From assembly GCF_014195655.1 (NCBI RefSeq), contig NZ_JACICD010000002.1:372001-436000 (forward strand): a stretch of 64,000 nt of DNA, given 5' to 3'. Origin of the DNA: Ancylobacter tetraedralis. GTDB taxonomy: Bacteria > Pseudomonadota > Alphaproteobacteria > Rhizobiales > Xanthobacteraceae. A program made the translations under genes and the position numbers. Under the pieces are notes generated by a model, which saw only the letters and a program-made list of their open reading frames with translations, did not search any database and was not told where the DNA came from. Below are positions 24,182 through 34,601 of this stretch, one piece after another. Every line of letters starts with the position of its first letter. Position 1 is the stretch's first letter.

Positions 24182-26236
24182 TCAATTCCGCGCCGTCGCC
24201 TGCTCGATCCGGGTGAAGGCCGCCGTCAGGCTGTTTTCGACGAAGCGCGCGCCATAGAGCGAGAGGTGGTTGTTGTCGAAATAATAGCTGCCGTTCCGGT
24301 CGCCCCAGAGATACACGCCGTTCTGCTGGAACAGGTCCTTGAACGACAGCACCCAGACATTGGCGCCGGCGAGCCGGGACAGCACGGCGGTGGCGAAGCC
24401 GTGCGCCGCCGTGTCCGCCGCCACGCTCTGCGACGTCTCCCGCACGGCCTGCTCGAACTGTTCGGGCGAGACCCCGCCGCTGCGGCCGAGATAGACCGCC
24501 TGGCGCAGCACTTTCTGCGGGAAGGCCGGCTGTTCGGGCATCTGGTCGATGAGGACGACGGTGATGCCGAGATCGGCATAGGCCCGCACGGTGCGCGGGA
24601 TGAAGCGGGCGAACACCGCCTTCGAGCCGTTGGCCGCTCCGTCAATCGCCCCCCCGGCGTCGGCCGGCCCGGCTTCCGGCGGCAGCATGGACGCGCTGTC
24701 CGCCGGCCCCTCGCTCAGGCTGTTGAGGTAGTAGGACCAGGCCGAGACGAGCACCACCATGTCGTAGCCGCCGGCCTTGACCGTCTCATATTGCTGGCGG
24801 GCGAAGGGCTCGCACACCCCCGCCCCGAAGGCGGCGCCGCGCACCGTGACGCCGAGGAAAGGCGGGCAGCTGGCAAGGCCCATCCACGAGACGGCGTCGG
24901 TCTTGCCGATCTGCGCGAAGGCCGGCAGCAGGATATGCGCGTGGCTGTCGCCGATAATGAGGATGCGCCGCTTCGGGTTCTCCGGCGTGAAGATGGGGCA
25001 CAGGATCGCCTTGCGCGGCGCCCCGGGCTTCAGCCCGTCCGGCCAGCAATCCTGGCCCAACTCGTTGCCCTTCAGCGTATCGAGCAGCATCGCCTCGCGG
25101 CTGCCGGGCGCGGGGATCGGGAAGCGCTCGGGCAGGCCGCCGCTGAGATTGCCATAGAGGCCGAGTGCGACGAACAGCGTTCCCACCGCGCAGGAGGCGA
25201 CGAGCACGCGCCGGCCCGGCAGCCAGGGCCGCGGTCCGCGGCGGAACGGCTGCTCGACGAAGCGCCAGCTGAGATAGGCGAGGCCCAGCGACAGCACCGC
25301 CAGCCCCAGAAGCAGTTCTTCCGGCGGCGCCGCGAGCGCGCGGATGCGGGCGAAGGCGAAGAGCGGCTGGTGCCAGAGATAGGCGCTGTAGCTGATGAGG
25401 CCGATGCCGACCAGCGGCGGAAGCGAGAGCAGCCGCGCCGTCCATGTGCCCTGGCGGGCATAGAGGATGATCAGCGCCGCCCCGCCGACGGGCGCCAGCG
25501 CGTAGAGGCTGGGGAAGGGCGTCTTGCCGTCGAAGCCGAAGATCGAGAACAGGATGAGCGCCAGCCCGGCGGCGCCCAGCGCGTCATTGCCGCGCGGTGC
25601 CCGCCACGTCATCCGCATGGCGCAGAGCGAACCCGCCAGCAGTTCCCACACGCGGAACGGGGTGAGGTAGAAATTGGCGCTCGGCGCATGGCGCCAGCCC
25701 CATTCCGTCAAGGCGAGGCTGGCGAGCGCGGTCGCGACCGTCGCCCAGAACAGTGCCTTCTTGCCGAAGCGCCAGAGCAGGAACAGGCAGACCGGCGCGA
25801 ACAGGTAATACTGCTCCTCGACGGCAAGGCTCCAGGTGTGCAGCAGCGGCTTGAGCTCGGCCGGCGCGGAGAAATAGCCGTCCTCGCGCCAGAACACGAA
25901 ATTGGAGACGAAGAACACCACCGAGACGATGCTGCGGCCGAAATCGCGCAGCTCCAGCGGCCCCATCCAGACCCAGGCGAAGGGCAGGCAGGCCGCCATG
26001 ACCAGGAACAGCGCCGGACAGATGCGCCGCGCCCGCCGCTCATAGAAGGTGAGGAGCGAGAACTGTCCGCGCTCGAGGTCGGCGACGAGCAGGCTGGTGA
26101 TCAGATAGCCGGAAATGACGAAGAAGATGTCGACGCCGACGAAGCCGCCGCTGAACACGCCGACCCCGGCGTGGAACAGGATGACCGGCAGCACGGCCAC
26201 GGCCCGGAGGCCGTCGATTTCGCTTCGGTACTTCAT
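24182..26236 (-). CDS. AT3-SGNH acyltransferase (OafA/PatB-like)
   Basis: A 684-residue two-part protein. Residues 1-350 are a ten-helix acyltransferase-3 domain starting YRSEIDGLRAVAVLPVILFHAG (core EIDGLRAVAV, H22), with GGFVGVDIFFVISGYLI and the WSLAVEEQYYLFAP block. Residues about 420-684 form a periplasmic SGNH domain with the nucleophile in IIGDSHAH and the Asp-His pair near the end (FDNNHLSLYG). Such fusions O-acetylate surface polysaccharides, LPS or peptidoglycan. No polysaccharide synthesis cluster is adjacent, so the acceptor is unknown. Confidence 0.93.
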   Translation of the reverse strand: MKYRSEIDGLRAVAVLPVILFHAGVGVFSGGFVGVDIFFVISGYLITSLLVADLERGQFSLLTFYERRARRICPALFLVMAACLPFAWVWMGPLELRDFGRSIVSVVFFVSNFVFWREDGYFSAPAELKPLLHTWSLAVEEQYYLFAPVCLFLLWRFGKKALFWATVATALASLALTEWGWRHAPSANFYLTPFRVWELLAGSLCAMRMTWRAPRGNDALGAAGLALILFSIFGFDGKTPFPSLYALAPVGGAALIILYARQGTWTARLLSLPPLVGIGLISYSAYLWHQPLFAFARIRALAAPPEELLLGLAVLSLGLAYLSWRFVEQPFRRGPRPWLPGRRVLVASCAVGTLFVALGLYGNLSGGLPERFPIPAPGSREAMLLDTLKGNELGQDCWPDGLKPGAPRKAILCPIFTPENPKRRILIIGDSHAHILLPAFAQIGKTDAVSWMGLASCPPFLGVTVRGAAFGAGVCEPFARQQYETVKAGGYDMVVLVSAWSYYLNSLSEGPADSASMLPPEAGPADAGGAIDGAANGSKAVFARFIPRTVRAYADLGITVVLIDQMPEQPAFPQKVLRQAVYLGRSGGVSPEQFEQAVRETSQSVAADTAAHGFATAVLSRLAGANVWVLSFKDLFQQNGVYLWGDRNGSYYFDNNHLSLYGARFVENSLTAAFTRIEQATARN

Positions 26237-26352
26237 CGAATCCCAGGGGCGGGGAGCCGCGCTACGGCGGGCGCCATTGCGTCGCGCGAGCGATATCGGA
26301 GGCCTCCCGCCTTGTCGAGCGCGCGCAGGCCACGCGCGCCGGGGCGCCTGCC

Positions 26353-27060
26353 TCAGCCGTTCTTGCGCGCCTTGATCTGCGCGAGGAAAGCCTCGACCGC
26401 CGGCTGGATGCGCGTGACGATGACGTCCACCCCCTGGGCGGTGGGATGCAGGCCGTCCGGCTGGACGAGGTTGGGGTGGCCGGCGACGCCGTCGAGGAAG
26501 AACGGGTAGAGCGGCACGTCATAGGTGGCCGCCAGCCGGCCATAGATCCCGTTGAACCGCTCCCCATAGGCCTGCCCCAGATTGGGCGGCGCCAGCATGC
26601 CGGCCAGCAGCACGGGAATGCCGCGCGCCTTCAGCCGCGCCAAAAGGGCGTCGAGCGACTTCTCGGGGATGGACGGATCGAGGCCGCGCAGCGCGTCATT
26701 GGCGCCCAGTTCCAGGATCACCCCGTCGGTCCCCTCCGGCACCGACCAGTCGAGCCGGGCCAGCCCGGCGCTGGTCGTGTCGCCGGAAACCCCGGCATTC
26801 TCGATCAAAACATCGTGTCCCGCCTTGGTCAGCGCGGCCTGCAGCCGGGCCGGGAAGGACTGGTTGGCCGGCAGCCCATAGCCCGCCGTAAGGCTGTCGC
26901 CAAAGGCCACAAGCCGCAGCGGCGCGGCCAGCGCGGGTGCTGCGAGGGCGAACAGACCGAGGAGCGCGAGCGCGAGGAGCCTCGCCCAATGAGGCCGGGC
27001 GGCCTTTCCCGATCGCTGTGCACCGCCATATGGTGCGGGGACGGGGGGCCGTAGGGTCAC
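26353..27060 (-). CDS. TesA-like arylesterase/lysophospholipase (SGNH)
   Basis: A periplasmic SGNH hydrolase of about 235 residues with a signal peptide (LLALALLGLFALAAPALA) and the four blocks: AFGDSLTAGYGL (Ser), the AGVSGDTTSAG Gly block, LELGANDALRG (Asn), and PDGLHPTAQG (Asp and His). It resembles E. coli TesA, a thioesterase and lysophospholipase. The start is uncertain: GTG 27060 gives a compact signal peptide, while ATG 27087 would overlap the divergent ABC gene start. Divergence from a YbbA/YbbP-type exporter matches the tesA-ybbA-ybbP arrangement of E. coli. Confidence 0.9.
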   Translation of the reverse strand: MTLRPPVPAPYGGAQRSGKAARPHWARLLALALLGLFALAAPALAAPLRLVAFGDSLTAGYGLPANQSFPARLQAALTKAGHDVLIENAGVSGDTTSAGLARLDWSVPEGTDGVILELGANDALRGLDPSIPEKSLDALLARLKARGIPVLLAGMLAPPNLGQAYGERFNGIYGRLAATYDVPLYPFFLDGVAGHPNLVQPDGLHPTAQGVDVIVTRIQPAVEAFLAQIKARKNG

Positions 27061-27085
27061 GTTGCCGAGGAATGCACACAAAGAC

Positions 27086-27834
<749 letters not shown>

Positions 27835-27838
<4 letters not shown>

Positions 27839-30432
27839 CGCTGGCGGCGACGTCTTCCCCGGCCGGCGCGGGGCGTGCCGGTGCCGGACTGCGGTTCCGC
27901 CTGACGCTGGCCCTGCGTTTCGCCCTGCGTGAACTGCGCGGCGGGGTGCGCGGCTTCGGCGTGTTTCTCGGCTGCCTGGCACTGGGGGTGGCGGCGATTG
28001 CCGGCGTCGGCTCCTTCTCGCGTGCGCTCACCGACGGGCTTGCCCGCGAGGGCACGGCGCTGCTCGGCGGCGATGCCGCCTTTTCGCTGGTGCAGCGGCA
28101 GGCGAGCCCCGACGAATTGCGGCTGCTGGCCGCCGGCGGGCGGGTCTCCACCATCGCCACGCTGCGCGCCATGGCGCGGGCCGGCGAGGGGGACAAGCTC
28201 GAATCGACGCTGGTCGAGCTCAAGGCGGTGGACGGCGCCTACCCCATGGTCGGCGCGCTGGAGACGGCCCCGCCGCAGCCGCTGGACGAGGCGCTGGCCG
28301 AGCGGGACGGCGCCTATGGCGCGCTCGCCGACCCCGCGCTGGCCGACCGGCTGGGGCTGAAGCTGGGCGATCGCTTCCAGCTGGGGGAGGCGAATCTGCG
28401 GCTGGCCGGCCTGATCGAGCGCGAGCCGGACGCGCTCGCCACCGGCTTCGGCTTCGGCCCGCGCCTTATGGTTTCGCTCGCCGGGCTCGATGCGGCGAAG
28501 CTGATCCAGCCTGGCAGCCTGGCGCGCTGGACCTACCGCGTGAAGCTCGCCGATCCCGGCCGGCTCGCGACCTTCGTCGACGGGGTGAAGACCGCCGCGC
28601 CCGATGCCGGCTTCGAGGTGCGCACGCGCGAGGCGGCCGCGCCGCGTCTGGAAGACAACGTCAAGCGCTTCACCCAATACCTGACCCTTGTCGGCCTCAC
28701 CGCCCTGCTGGTCGGCGGGGTGGGCGTCGCCAATGCGGTGAAGAGCCATCTCGACGCCAAGCGCGCGGTGATCGCCACCTTCAAGAGCCTCGGCGCGCCG
28801 GGCGGCACGGTATTCGCCATCTATCTCGTCGAGGTCGGGCTGATCGCCACTATGGGCATCGCCATCGGCCTCGCGGTGGGGGCGGTGCTGCCCTTCCTCA
28901 TCGCCGGCGCCTTCGGCTACCTGCTGCCGGTGCCGATCGAGCCCGGCCTGCAGCCCGCGGCGCTGGCGCTGGCGCTCGGCTATGGCGGGCTGATCGCGCT
29001 GGCCTTCGCGCTCTGGCCGCTGGGCATGACCCATGACGTGCCGGTCTCGGCGCTGTTCCGCGACGATGTGGAGACCGCCCGCCGCCGGCCGCGTCGGATC
29101 TACGTGATCCTGACCGCGCTCGCCATCGCCGCGCTGGCGGGGCTGGCCATCGCCGCGTCGCAGGAGCGGCGGATCGGGCTCTATTACCTGATCGCCGCCG
29201 CCAGCGTGCTGGTGACGCTGCGCCTCGTCGGGCTCGGCATCATGGCGGTGGCGCGCCGGTTGCCGCGCCCGCGCTCCACCGTGGCGCGGCTGGCGCTCGC
29301 CAATATTCATCGCCCGGCGGCGCTGACGCCGACCGTCGTGCTCTCGCTCGGCCTGGGCCTTACCTTGCTGGTGACGCTGGCGCTGATCGACCGCAGCCTG
29401 ACCCGCGAACTCACCGCCCGGCTGCCGGCGGCGGCGCCGAGCTTCTTCTTCCTCGACATCGACAGCGGCGCGAGCGAGCGCTTCGCGGATTTCCTGCACG
29501 CGCGGGCGCCCGAGGGCAAGGTCGAGATCGTGCCGATGCTGCGCGGCCGGCTGATCACGCTCGGCGACCGTCCGGTGGAGAGCATAACGCCGCCGCCGGA
29601 ATTCGCCTGGGTGCTCTCCTCCGATCGCGGCATTACCTATTCGCCGACCCTGCCCGAGGGCTCCAGCGTCACCGCGGGCGCGTGGTGGCCGGCCGATTAT
29701 GCCGGCCCGCCGCTGGTCTCCTTCGAGGGCGAGATCGCCGATGCGTTCGGGCTCAAGGTCGGCGACAGCGTCAGCGTCAATGTGCTGGGCCGGCCGATCA
29801 CCGCGCGGATCGCCAATCTGCGCAAGGTCGAGTGGGATCGCCTCGCCATCAACTTCGTCATGGTGTTCTCGCCCAACACCTTCGCCGGCGCGCCGCACAC
29901 CTCGCTCGCCACGCTCGCCTTTCCCGGCGGGGGCGATGCGGCCGGCGAGCGCACCATTGCCCGCGCGGTCGCCAGCGAATTTCCCGCGGTGACGGCGGTG
30001 CGGGTGAAGGAGGCGCTGGCGCAGTTCAGCGAGATCGCCTCCAAGCTGATCCTGGCGATCCGCGGCGCCAGCCTGGTCACGCTGCTATCCAGCGTGCTGG
30101 TGCTGGCGGGGGCGCTGGCGGCGGGCCAGCACCACCGGGTCTATGACGCGGTGATCCTGAAGACGCTCGGCGCCACCCGCGCGCGGCTGATCGGCGCCTA
30201 TGCGCTGGAATATGCCGCGCTGGGGCTGGTGACGGCGCTGGTGGCGGTGGGGGCGGGGGCGATTGCGGCCTTCGTGGTCGTCACCCGCGTGATGAACCTT
30301 CCCTTCGCCTGGTCCTCCGGCGCGGCGCTGGGGGCGGTGGCGGCCGCGCTGGTGCTGACCGTCGGCTTCGGGCTGATCGGCACCTGGCGGGCGCTGGGGC
30401 AGAAGCCGGCGCGCATCCTGCGCAACCTTTAA
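27835..30432 (+). CDS. FtsX-like ABC permease, YbbP-like
   Basis: An 865-residue permease with ten predicted helices: one near residue 40, a first FtsX domain at about 270-420, a central pair at about 425-480, one near 500, a large periplasmic region (about 530-730), and a second FtsX domain at about 740-860. Clear FtsX motifs are KSHLDAKRAVIATFKSLGAPGG (core ATFKSLGA) and YDAVILKTLGATRARLIGAYALEY (core ILKTLGATR). It begins in the ATGA overlap with the ATPase gene. The size and topology match E. coli YbbP rather than LolC/E. Confidence 0.94.
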
Positions 30433-30595
30433 GGGCCGGTTCGGCTCGGTCCCGGCGCGGGCGCCGCGTGGATCCTGTCGCAAACTTCACTTGCGGCGGG
30501 GCGGGGCGGCCCTCATATTCCAGGTGAAATTCCGTTTGCCGCCGCGCCTTCCGGCCGGTGGGGGAATGCGGGAAACCGGGGAAAAGGGTTCGACC

Positions 30596-31378
30596 ATGTC
30601 CGACTTCAACCGCAACGCTTCCGTGCCGCGCTTCGGAGCCGGCGCGGCACGGTCGCAGGCCGAGCTCGACCAGGGCCTGCGCACCTACATGCTGCGCGTG
30701 TACAATTACATGACGCTCGGCCTCGCCATCACCGGCGCGGCGGCGCTGGGCATCTACATGCTCGCCGTCTCCAGCGTGCCGACCGCGGCCGCCATCGCGC
30801 CCGGCCTCTACCTCACCGATCTCGGCGTGGCGCTGTTCATGAGCCCGCTGCGCTGGGTGGTGATCTTCGCCCCCTTCGCGGCGCTGCTCTTCCTCAATTT
30901 CCGCGTCGACCGCATGAGCGTGGGCGCCGCGCAGGGCGTGTTCTGGATCTATGCCGCGCTGATCGGCGTGTCGCTGTCGTCCATCTTCCTCGTCTACACC
31001 CATGACAGCGTCGTGCGGGTGTTCTTCATCACCGCCGCCGCTTTCGGCGCGCTCAGCCTCTACGGCTACACGACCACGCGCAGCCTCTCGGCGATGGGCT
31101 CGTTCCTGGTCATGGGCCTGTTCGGCCTGATCATCGCGATGGTGGTGAACATCTTCCTCGCCTCGACCATGATGCAGTTCGTCATCTCGGTCGCCGGCGT
31201 GCTGATCTTCTCGGGCCTCACCGCCTATGACACGCAGCGCATCAAGGAAATGTACTTCGCCGGCGACGACGACGTGGTGGCCGGTCGCAAGGCGATCATG
31301 GGCGCGCTGACCCTCTATCTCGACTTCATCAACCTCTTCGTCATGCTGCTGCAGCTGTTCGGCAACCGCAACAACTGA
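30596..31378 (+). CDS. Bax inhibitor-1/YccA family membrane protein
   Basis: A 260-residue seven-helix protein. An N-terminal cytoplasmic leader ends in the SQAELDQGLRTYMLRVYNYMTLGLAITG segment (core YMLRVYNYMTLGL), and the family signature appears later as LTAYDTQRIKEMY (core YDTQRIK) with the GALTLYLDFINLFVMLLQLFG ending (core LYLDFINLF). ATG 30596 is chosen because the upstream frame lacks family features and the ATG fits the family start. TMBIM proteins act as pH-sensitive calcium leak channels in bacteria. An intrinsic terminator follows. Confidence 0.94.
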   Translation: MSDFNRNASVPRFGAGAARSQAELDQGLRTYMLRVYNYMTLGLAITGAAALGIYMLAVSSVPTAAAIAPGLYLTDLGVALFMSPLRWVVIFAPFAALLFLNFRVDRMSVGAAQGVFWIYAALIGVSLSSIFLVYTHDSVVRVFFITAAAFGALSLYGYTTTRSLSAMGSFLVMGLFGLIIAMVVNIFLASTMMQFVISVAGVLIFSGLTAYDTQRIKEMYFAGDDDVVAGRKAIMGALTLYLDFINLFVMLLQLFGNRNN

Positions 31379-31405
31379 GCGGCCCGACGAAACGACGAGA
31401 CGGAC

Positions 31406-31435
31406 AAGCCCTGGCGTGAGCCGGGGCTTTTCTTT
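31406..31435 (+). terminator. Rho-independent terminator after Bax inhibitor-1 gene
   Basis: Ten-base arms (AAGCCCTGGC and GCCGGGGCTT, one G-T wobble) with a GTGA loop, followed by TTTTCTTT, 27 bp past the stop. Confidence 0.9.
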
Positions 31436-31466
31436 GGGCCGGCGGCCCCACTCCGCGTGGTGCCGC

Positions 31467-31733
31467 CTACCAGCGCAGGTTCTGCTCCAGCCAGTAGTTC
31501 ACCTCCCGGAACCCCGTGCCGCGATAGGGCTTGCGTAGCAGCACGACGTAGAGGCTCTCCCCGTTCTCGACCAGTTCGCGCAGCCGGAAGAACAGCTCCT
31601 CGTCGGTCTCGTCCGTCATGACGGCATAGGCCGCTGGCCCGAGCTGGGTCCACGACATCTGTCGAAGCTCCGCGATCAGCCGTTCCGTACGCCGGGGATC
31701 GGCCAGTTCGAAGGTTACGAGATAGGCTGCCAT
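31467..31733 (-). CDS. Small Cas2/SinR-like ferredoxin-fold protein
   Basis: An 88-residue protein starting MAAYLVTFELADPRRTERLI at ATG 31733. The alternation of a first strand (AYLVTFEL), a helix (ERLIAELRQM), a Trp-containing turn, a second strand (AYAVMTDET), a helix (FFRLRELVENG) and a third strand (SLYVVLLRKP) resembles the ferredoxin-like fold of Cas2, VapD and the so-called SinR-family small proteins. No CRISPR array or cas gene is present, so it is unlikely to be an adaptation protein. The fold assignment is by eye and function is unknown. It is convergent with the Bax inhibitor-1 gene. Confidence 0.6.
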   Translation of the reverse strand: MAAYLVTFELADPRRTERLIAELRQMSWTQLGPAAYAVMTDETDEELFFRLRELVENGESLYVVLLRKPYRGTGFREVNYWLEQNLRW

Positions 31734-31955
31734 GCGCTTCCCTTGGCGTGGTTGGCAATCCGGGTGGCCTTTGCGCGCGGCGCCCGCCACCGCGCCGTTG
31801 TAGCCGCTACGTCATTTTCATCGCGCGACGGCTTGTCCCCGCCCGCCAGCGCCCTTTATCGCCACAAAGGGCCCGGAGCGAAAGAGGCGCGCCGGCAAAA
31901 CGAACGGGCATCGAGACGGGCGGCCGAGCAAACCAGACGCGGAGGAAGGGATGCC

Positions 31956-32462
31956 ATGAGCGCTTCGACACGGATGATCTTCGTCAACCTGCCGGTGGCC
32001 GACTTATCCCGCTCGGTGGCCTTCTACGAGGCGATGGGCGCGACGCGGAACCCGCATTTCTCCGATGAAAGCGCCGCCTGCATGGTGCTGTCGGAGGCAA
32101 TCTACGTGATGCTGCTCACCCATCCGCGTTTCGCCCAGTTCACCCCCCGGCCGGTCGCCGACGCGCGCGCCGCCAGTCAGGTGCTGCTCGCGCTCTCGCA
32201 GGAGAGCCGCGCGGCGGTGGACGCCCTCGTCTCCCGGGCGGTGGCCGCCGGCGGCACGGCCGATCCCGCGCCGAAGGAGGATTTCGGCTTCATGTACAGC
32301 CGCAGCATCGAGGATCCCGACGGCCATATCTGGGAGCCGGTCTGGATGGACCCGGAAGCCGCCGCCCGGGGTGCTTTCCAGGCCGGTGCGGAAGGCGCGG
32401 CCAGCGCGGTCGCGAACGGGGATGGTATCGGAAAACCGTCCGGCTACGACGCTGCCTCGTGA
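31956..32462 (+). CDS. VOC (glyoxalase/bleomycin resistance) family protein
   Basis: A 168-residue protein with the N-terminal VOC half-motif FVNLPVADLSRSVAFYEAMG, a central YVMLLTHPRFAQF strand, and the closing YSRSIEDPDGHIWEPVW strand with a metal-ligand Glu, typical of the PhnB/glyoxalase superfamily. A roughly 30-residue polar tail follows the domain. ATG 31956 follows a strong GGAGGAAGGG ribosome site; an out-of-frame ATG lies 5 bp upstream. Substrate is unknown. It precedes the DUF1428 gene by 44 bp. Confidence 0.88.
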   Translation: MSASTRMIFVNLPVADLSRSVAFYEAMGATRNPHFSDESAACMVLSEAIYVMLLTHPRFAQFTPRPVADARAASQVLLALSQESRAAVDALVSRAVAAGGTADPAPKEDFGFMYSRSIEDPDGHIWEPVWMDPEAAARGAFQAGAEGAASAVANGDGIGKPSGYDAAS

Positions 32463-32506
32463 CGCGTGGCGTAACATCGCGCATGGCTGACCGACAGGAG
32501 CACAGG

Positions 32507-32866
32507 ATGAGCTATATCGACGGATTCATCGTCGCCGTGCCCACCGCCAACCAGGAGGCCTACCGCCTCATGGCGGAAAGGGCCGCCGTCATTTTCCACG
32601 ACCACGGGGCGCTGCGTCTGGTCGAATGCTGGGGCGATGACGTGCCCGACGGCGACGTCACCGATTTCCGCCGCGCCGTGCAGGCGACGCCGGAGGAGAC
32701 GGTGGTGTTTTCCTGGATCGTCTGGCCTTCCAGGCAGGTGCGCGATACCGGCATGAAGGCGTTCATGGACGACCCGCGCATGAAGGAAATGACCGACATG
32801 CCGTTCGATGGCCAGCGCATGATCTTCGGCGGCTTCACCCCGCTTCTCGATAGCGGGGCGGAATAG
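32507..32866 (+). CDS. DUF1428 family protein
   Basis: A 119-residue alpha/beta-barrel-like (dimeric ferredoxin-fold) protein recognised by MSYIDGFIVAVPTANQEAYR (core YIDGFIVAVP), LRLVECWGDDVPDG, VVFSWIVWPSR and the ending FDGQRMIFGGFTPLLD, all typical of DUF1428. ATG 32507 follows CAGGAGCACAGG. Function unknown; frequently found with VOC proteins, as here. Confidence 0.9.
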   Translation: MSYIDGFIVAVPTANQEAYRLMAERAAVIFHDHGALRLVECWGDDVPDGDVTDFRRAVQATPEETVVFSWIVWPSRQVRDTGMKAFMDDPRMKEMTDMPFDGQRMIFGGFTPLLDSGAE

Positions 32867-33068
32867 GCAGGGGGCCCGCTCGGCGCCTTTCCGGGGTTCG
32901 ACGGGAGGGCGGCAGGTGCTGCGCGCTTCCATCTCCGCGGCGACCGACAGCTCGAGCGGGCGACGTGGCGTGTGATCACATTGGCGTTGTCGCCCCCCTG
33001 CGCGGGCGGTAGATAGCCTTCACGCGGCATCGGCCATGAGGGCCGGCGCCGAAGAAGGAGCAGGGCTC

Positions 33069-34511
33069 ATGAGCTGGTCGGATTTCAAGCGCGAGGCGAA
33101 TTTCATCGGCGGCGAATGGCAGGGCGCCGATAGCGGCGCCGCCATCGACGTCACCAATCCCGCGACGGGCGAGGTGATCGGCACCGTGCCCAATGCCGGC
33201 CGGGCCGAGACCATGCGCGCCATCGCGGCGGCCGACCGGGCGTTCGAGAGCTTCTCCCGCACCACGGCGGACGAGCGCGCCAAGCTGCTGCGCCGCCTGC
33301 ATGCCGCCATCATGGATAACCAGCGCGCGCTGGCCGAGTTGCTCACCATCGAGCAGGGCAAGGCTCTGGCCGAATCCATGGGCGAAGTCGGTGCCAGCGC
33401 GGCCTATGTGCTGTGGTTCGCCGAGGAAGCCCGCCGGGCCTATGGCGATGTCATCCCCTCGCCCTGGGGCGAACGGCGCATCCTCGCCATCAAGCAGCCG
33501 GTCGGCGTGGTCGCCGCCATCACGCCGTGGAACTTCCCGTCCTCCATGCTGGCGCGCAAGATCGGCCCGGCGCTCGCCACCGGCTGCACCTCGGTGGTGA
33601 AGCCGGCGACGCAGACCCCCTATTCGGGCCTCGCCTGGGGCGTGCTGGCCGAGCAGGCCGGCTACCCCGCCGGCGTCGTCAACATCCTCACCGGCTCGGC
33701 GTCCGAGATCGGCGGGGAGATGACGGCGAACCCGATCGTGCGCAAGATCACCTTCACCGGCTCCACGCCGATCGGCAAGATCCTGCTGAAGCAGGCCGCC
33801 GACACGGTCAAGCGCGTGTCGATGGAGCTGGGCGGCAACGCACCCTTCATCGTCTTCGACGACGCCGACCTCGACAAGGCGGTGGAAGGCGCGCTCGCCT
33901 CCAAGTACCGCAATTCCGGCCAGACCTGCGTCTGCGCCAACCGCTTCTATGCGCAGGCGGGCATCTATGACGCCTTCGTCGAGAAACTCGCCGCGGCCTC
34001 CGCCACGCTCAAGGTGGGCTCCGGCCTTGAGGAGGGTGTCACCCAGGGCCCGCTGATCGACGACAAGGCGGTCGCCAAGACCGAGAGCTTCATCGCCGAC
34101 GCGCTCGCCAAGGGCGGCCGGGTTGTCGCCGGTGGCAAGCGCCACGCGCTCGGCGGCCAGTTCTTCGAGCCGACCGTGATCGCCGACGCGACACCTGAGA
34201 TGAACTTCGCCCGCGAGGAAATCTTCGGCCCCGTCGCCCCGGTGTTCCGCTTCGAGACCGAGGACGAGGCGGTGCGCTACGCCAACGACACCGAGTTCGG
34301 CCTCGCCTGCTATTTCTACACAAGCAACCTCGCCCGCGCTTTCCGCGTCACCGAGGCGCTGCGCTACGGCCAGGTCGGGGTGAATGCCGGCGTCATCACC
34401 ACCGAGGTCGCCCCGTTCGGCGGCGTCAAGGAATCCGGCGTCGGCCGCGAGGGCTCGAAATACGGGCTCGATGAATATCTCGACATCAAATATGTCTGCC
34501 TCGGTCTCTGA
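33069..34511 (+). CDS. gabD: NAD(P)-dependent succinate-semialdehyde dehydrogenase
   Basis: A 480-residue aldehyde dehydrogenase oxidising succinate semialdehyde to succinate at the end of GABA breakdown. Landmarks are AITPWNFPSSMLARKIGPALA (core TPWNFP), FTGSTPIGK, the catalytic Glu in VSMELGGNAP, and the nucleophile Cys in NSGQTCVCANRFYAQ (core GQTCVCANR), whose CVC pair is typical of GabD and is redox-controlled in some enzymes. ATG 33069 follows AAGGAG. A PuuD-like gamma-glutamyl-GABA hydrolase at 60.5 kb would feed the same route. Confidence 0.94.
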   Translation: MSWSDFKREANFIGGEWQGADSGAAIDVTNPATGEVIGTVPNAGRAETMRAIAAADRAFESFSRTTADERAKLLRRLHAAIMDNQRALAELLTIEQGKALAESMGEVGASAAYVLWFAEEARRAYGDVIPSPWGERRILAIKQPVGVVAAITPWNFPSSMLARKIGPALATGCTSVVKPATQTPYSGLAWGVLAEQAGYPAGVVNILTGSASEIGGEMTANPIVRKITFTGSTPIGKILLKQAADTVKRVSMELGGNAPFIVFDDADLDKAVEGALASKYRNSGQTCVCANRFYAQAGIYDAFVEKLAAASATLKVGSGLEEGVTQGPLIDDKAVAKTESFIADALAKGGRVVAGGKRHALGGQFFEPTVIADATPEMNFAREEIFGPVAPVFRFETEDEAVRYANDTEFGLACYFYTSNLARAFRVTEALRYGQVGVNAGVITTEVAPFGGVKESGVGREGSKYGLDEYLDIKYVCLGL

Positions 34512-34601
34512 CCGACGCTGACGCATCCGCCGTCGCGGGGTTGGTCCCTGCGGCGGCCTTGCGGCTGGGCCGCGAGCCGGATTTTCCGCCGCCGGAGGGG
34601 G

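Noticed and set aside
32971-32980. Perfect palindrome TGTGATCACA upstream of gabD
   Set aside because: It looks like a CRP site but lacks the six-base spacer between TGTGA and TCACA, and a ten-base palindrome is common by chance.
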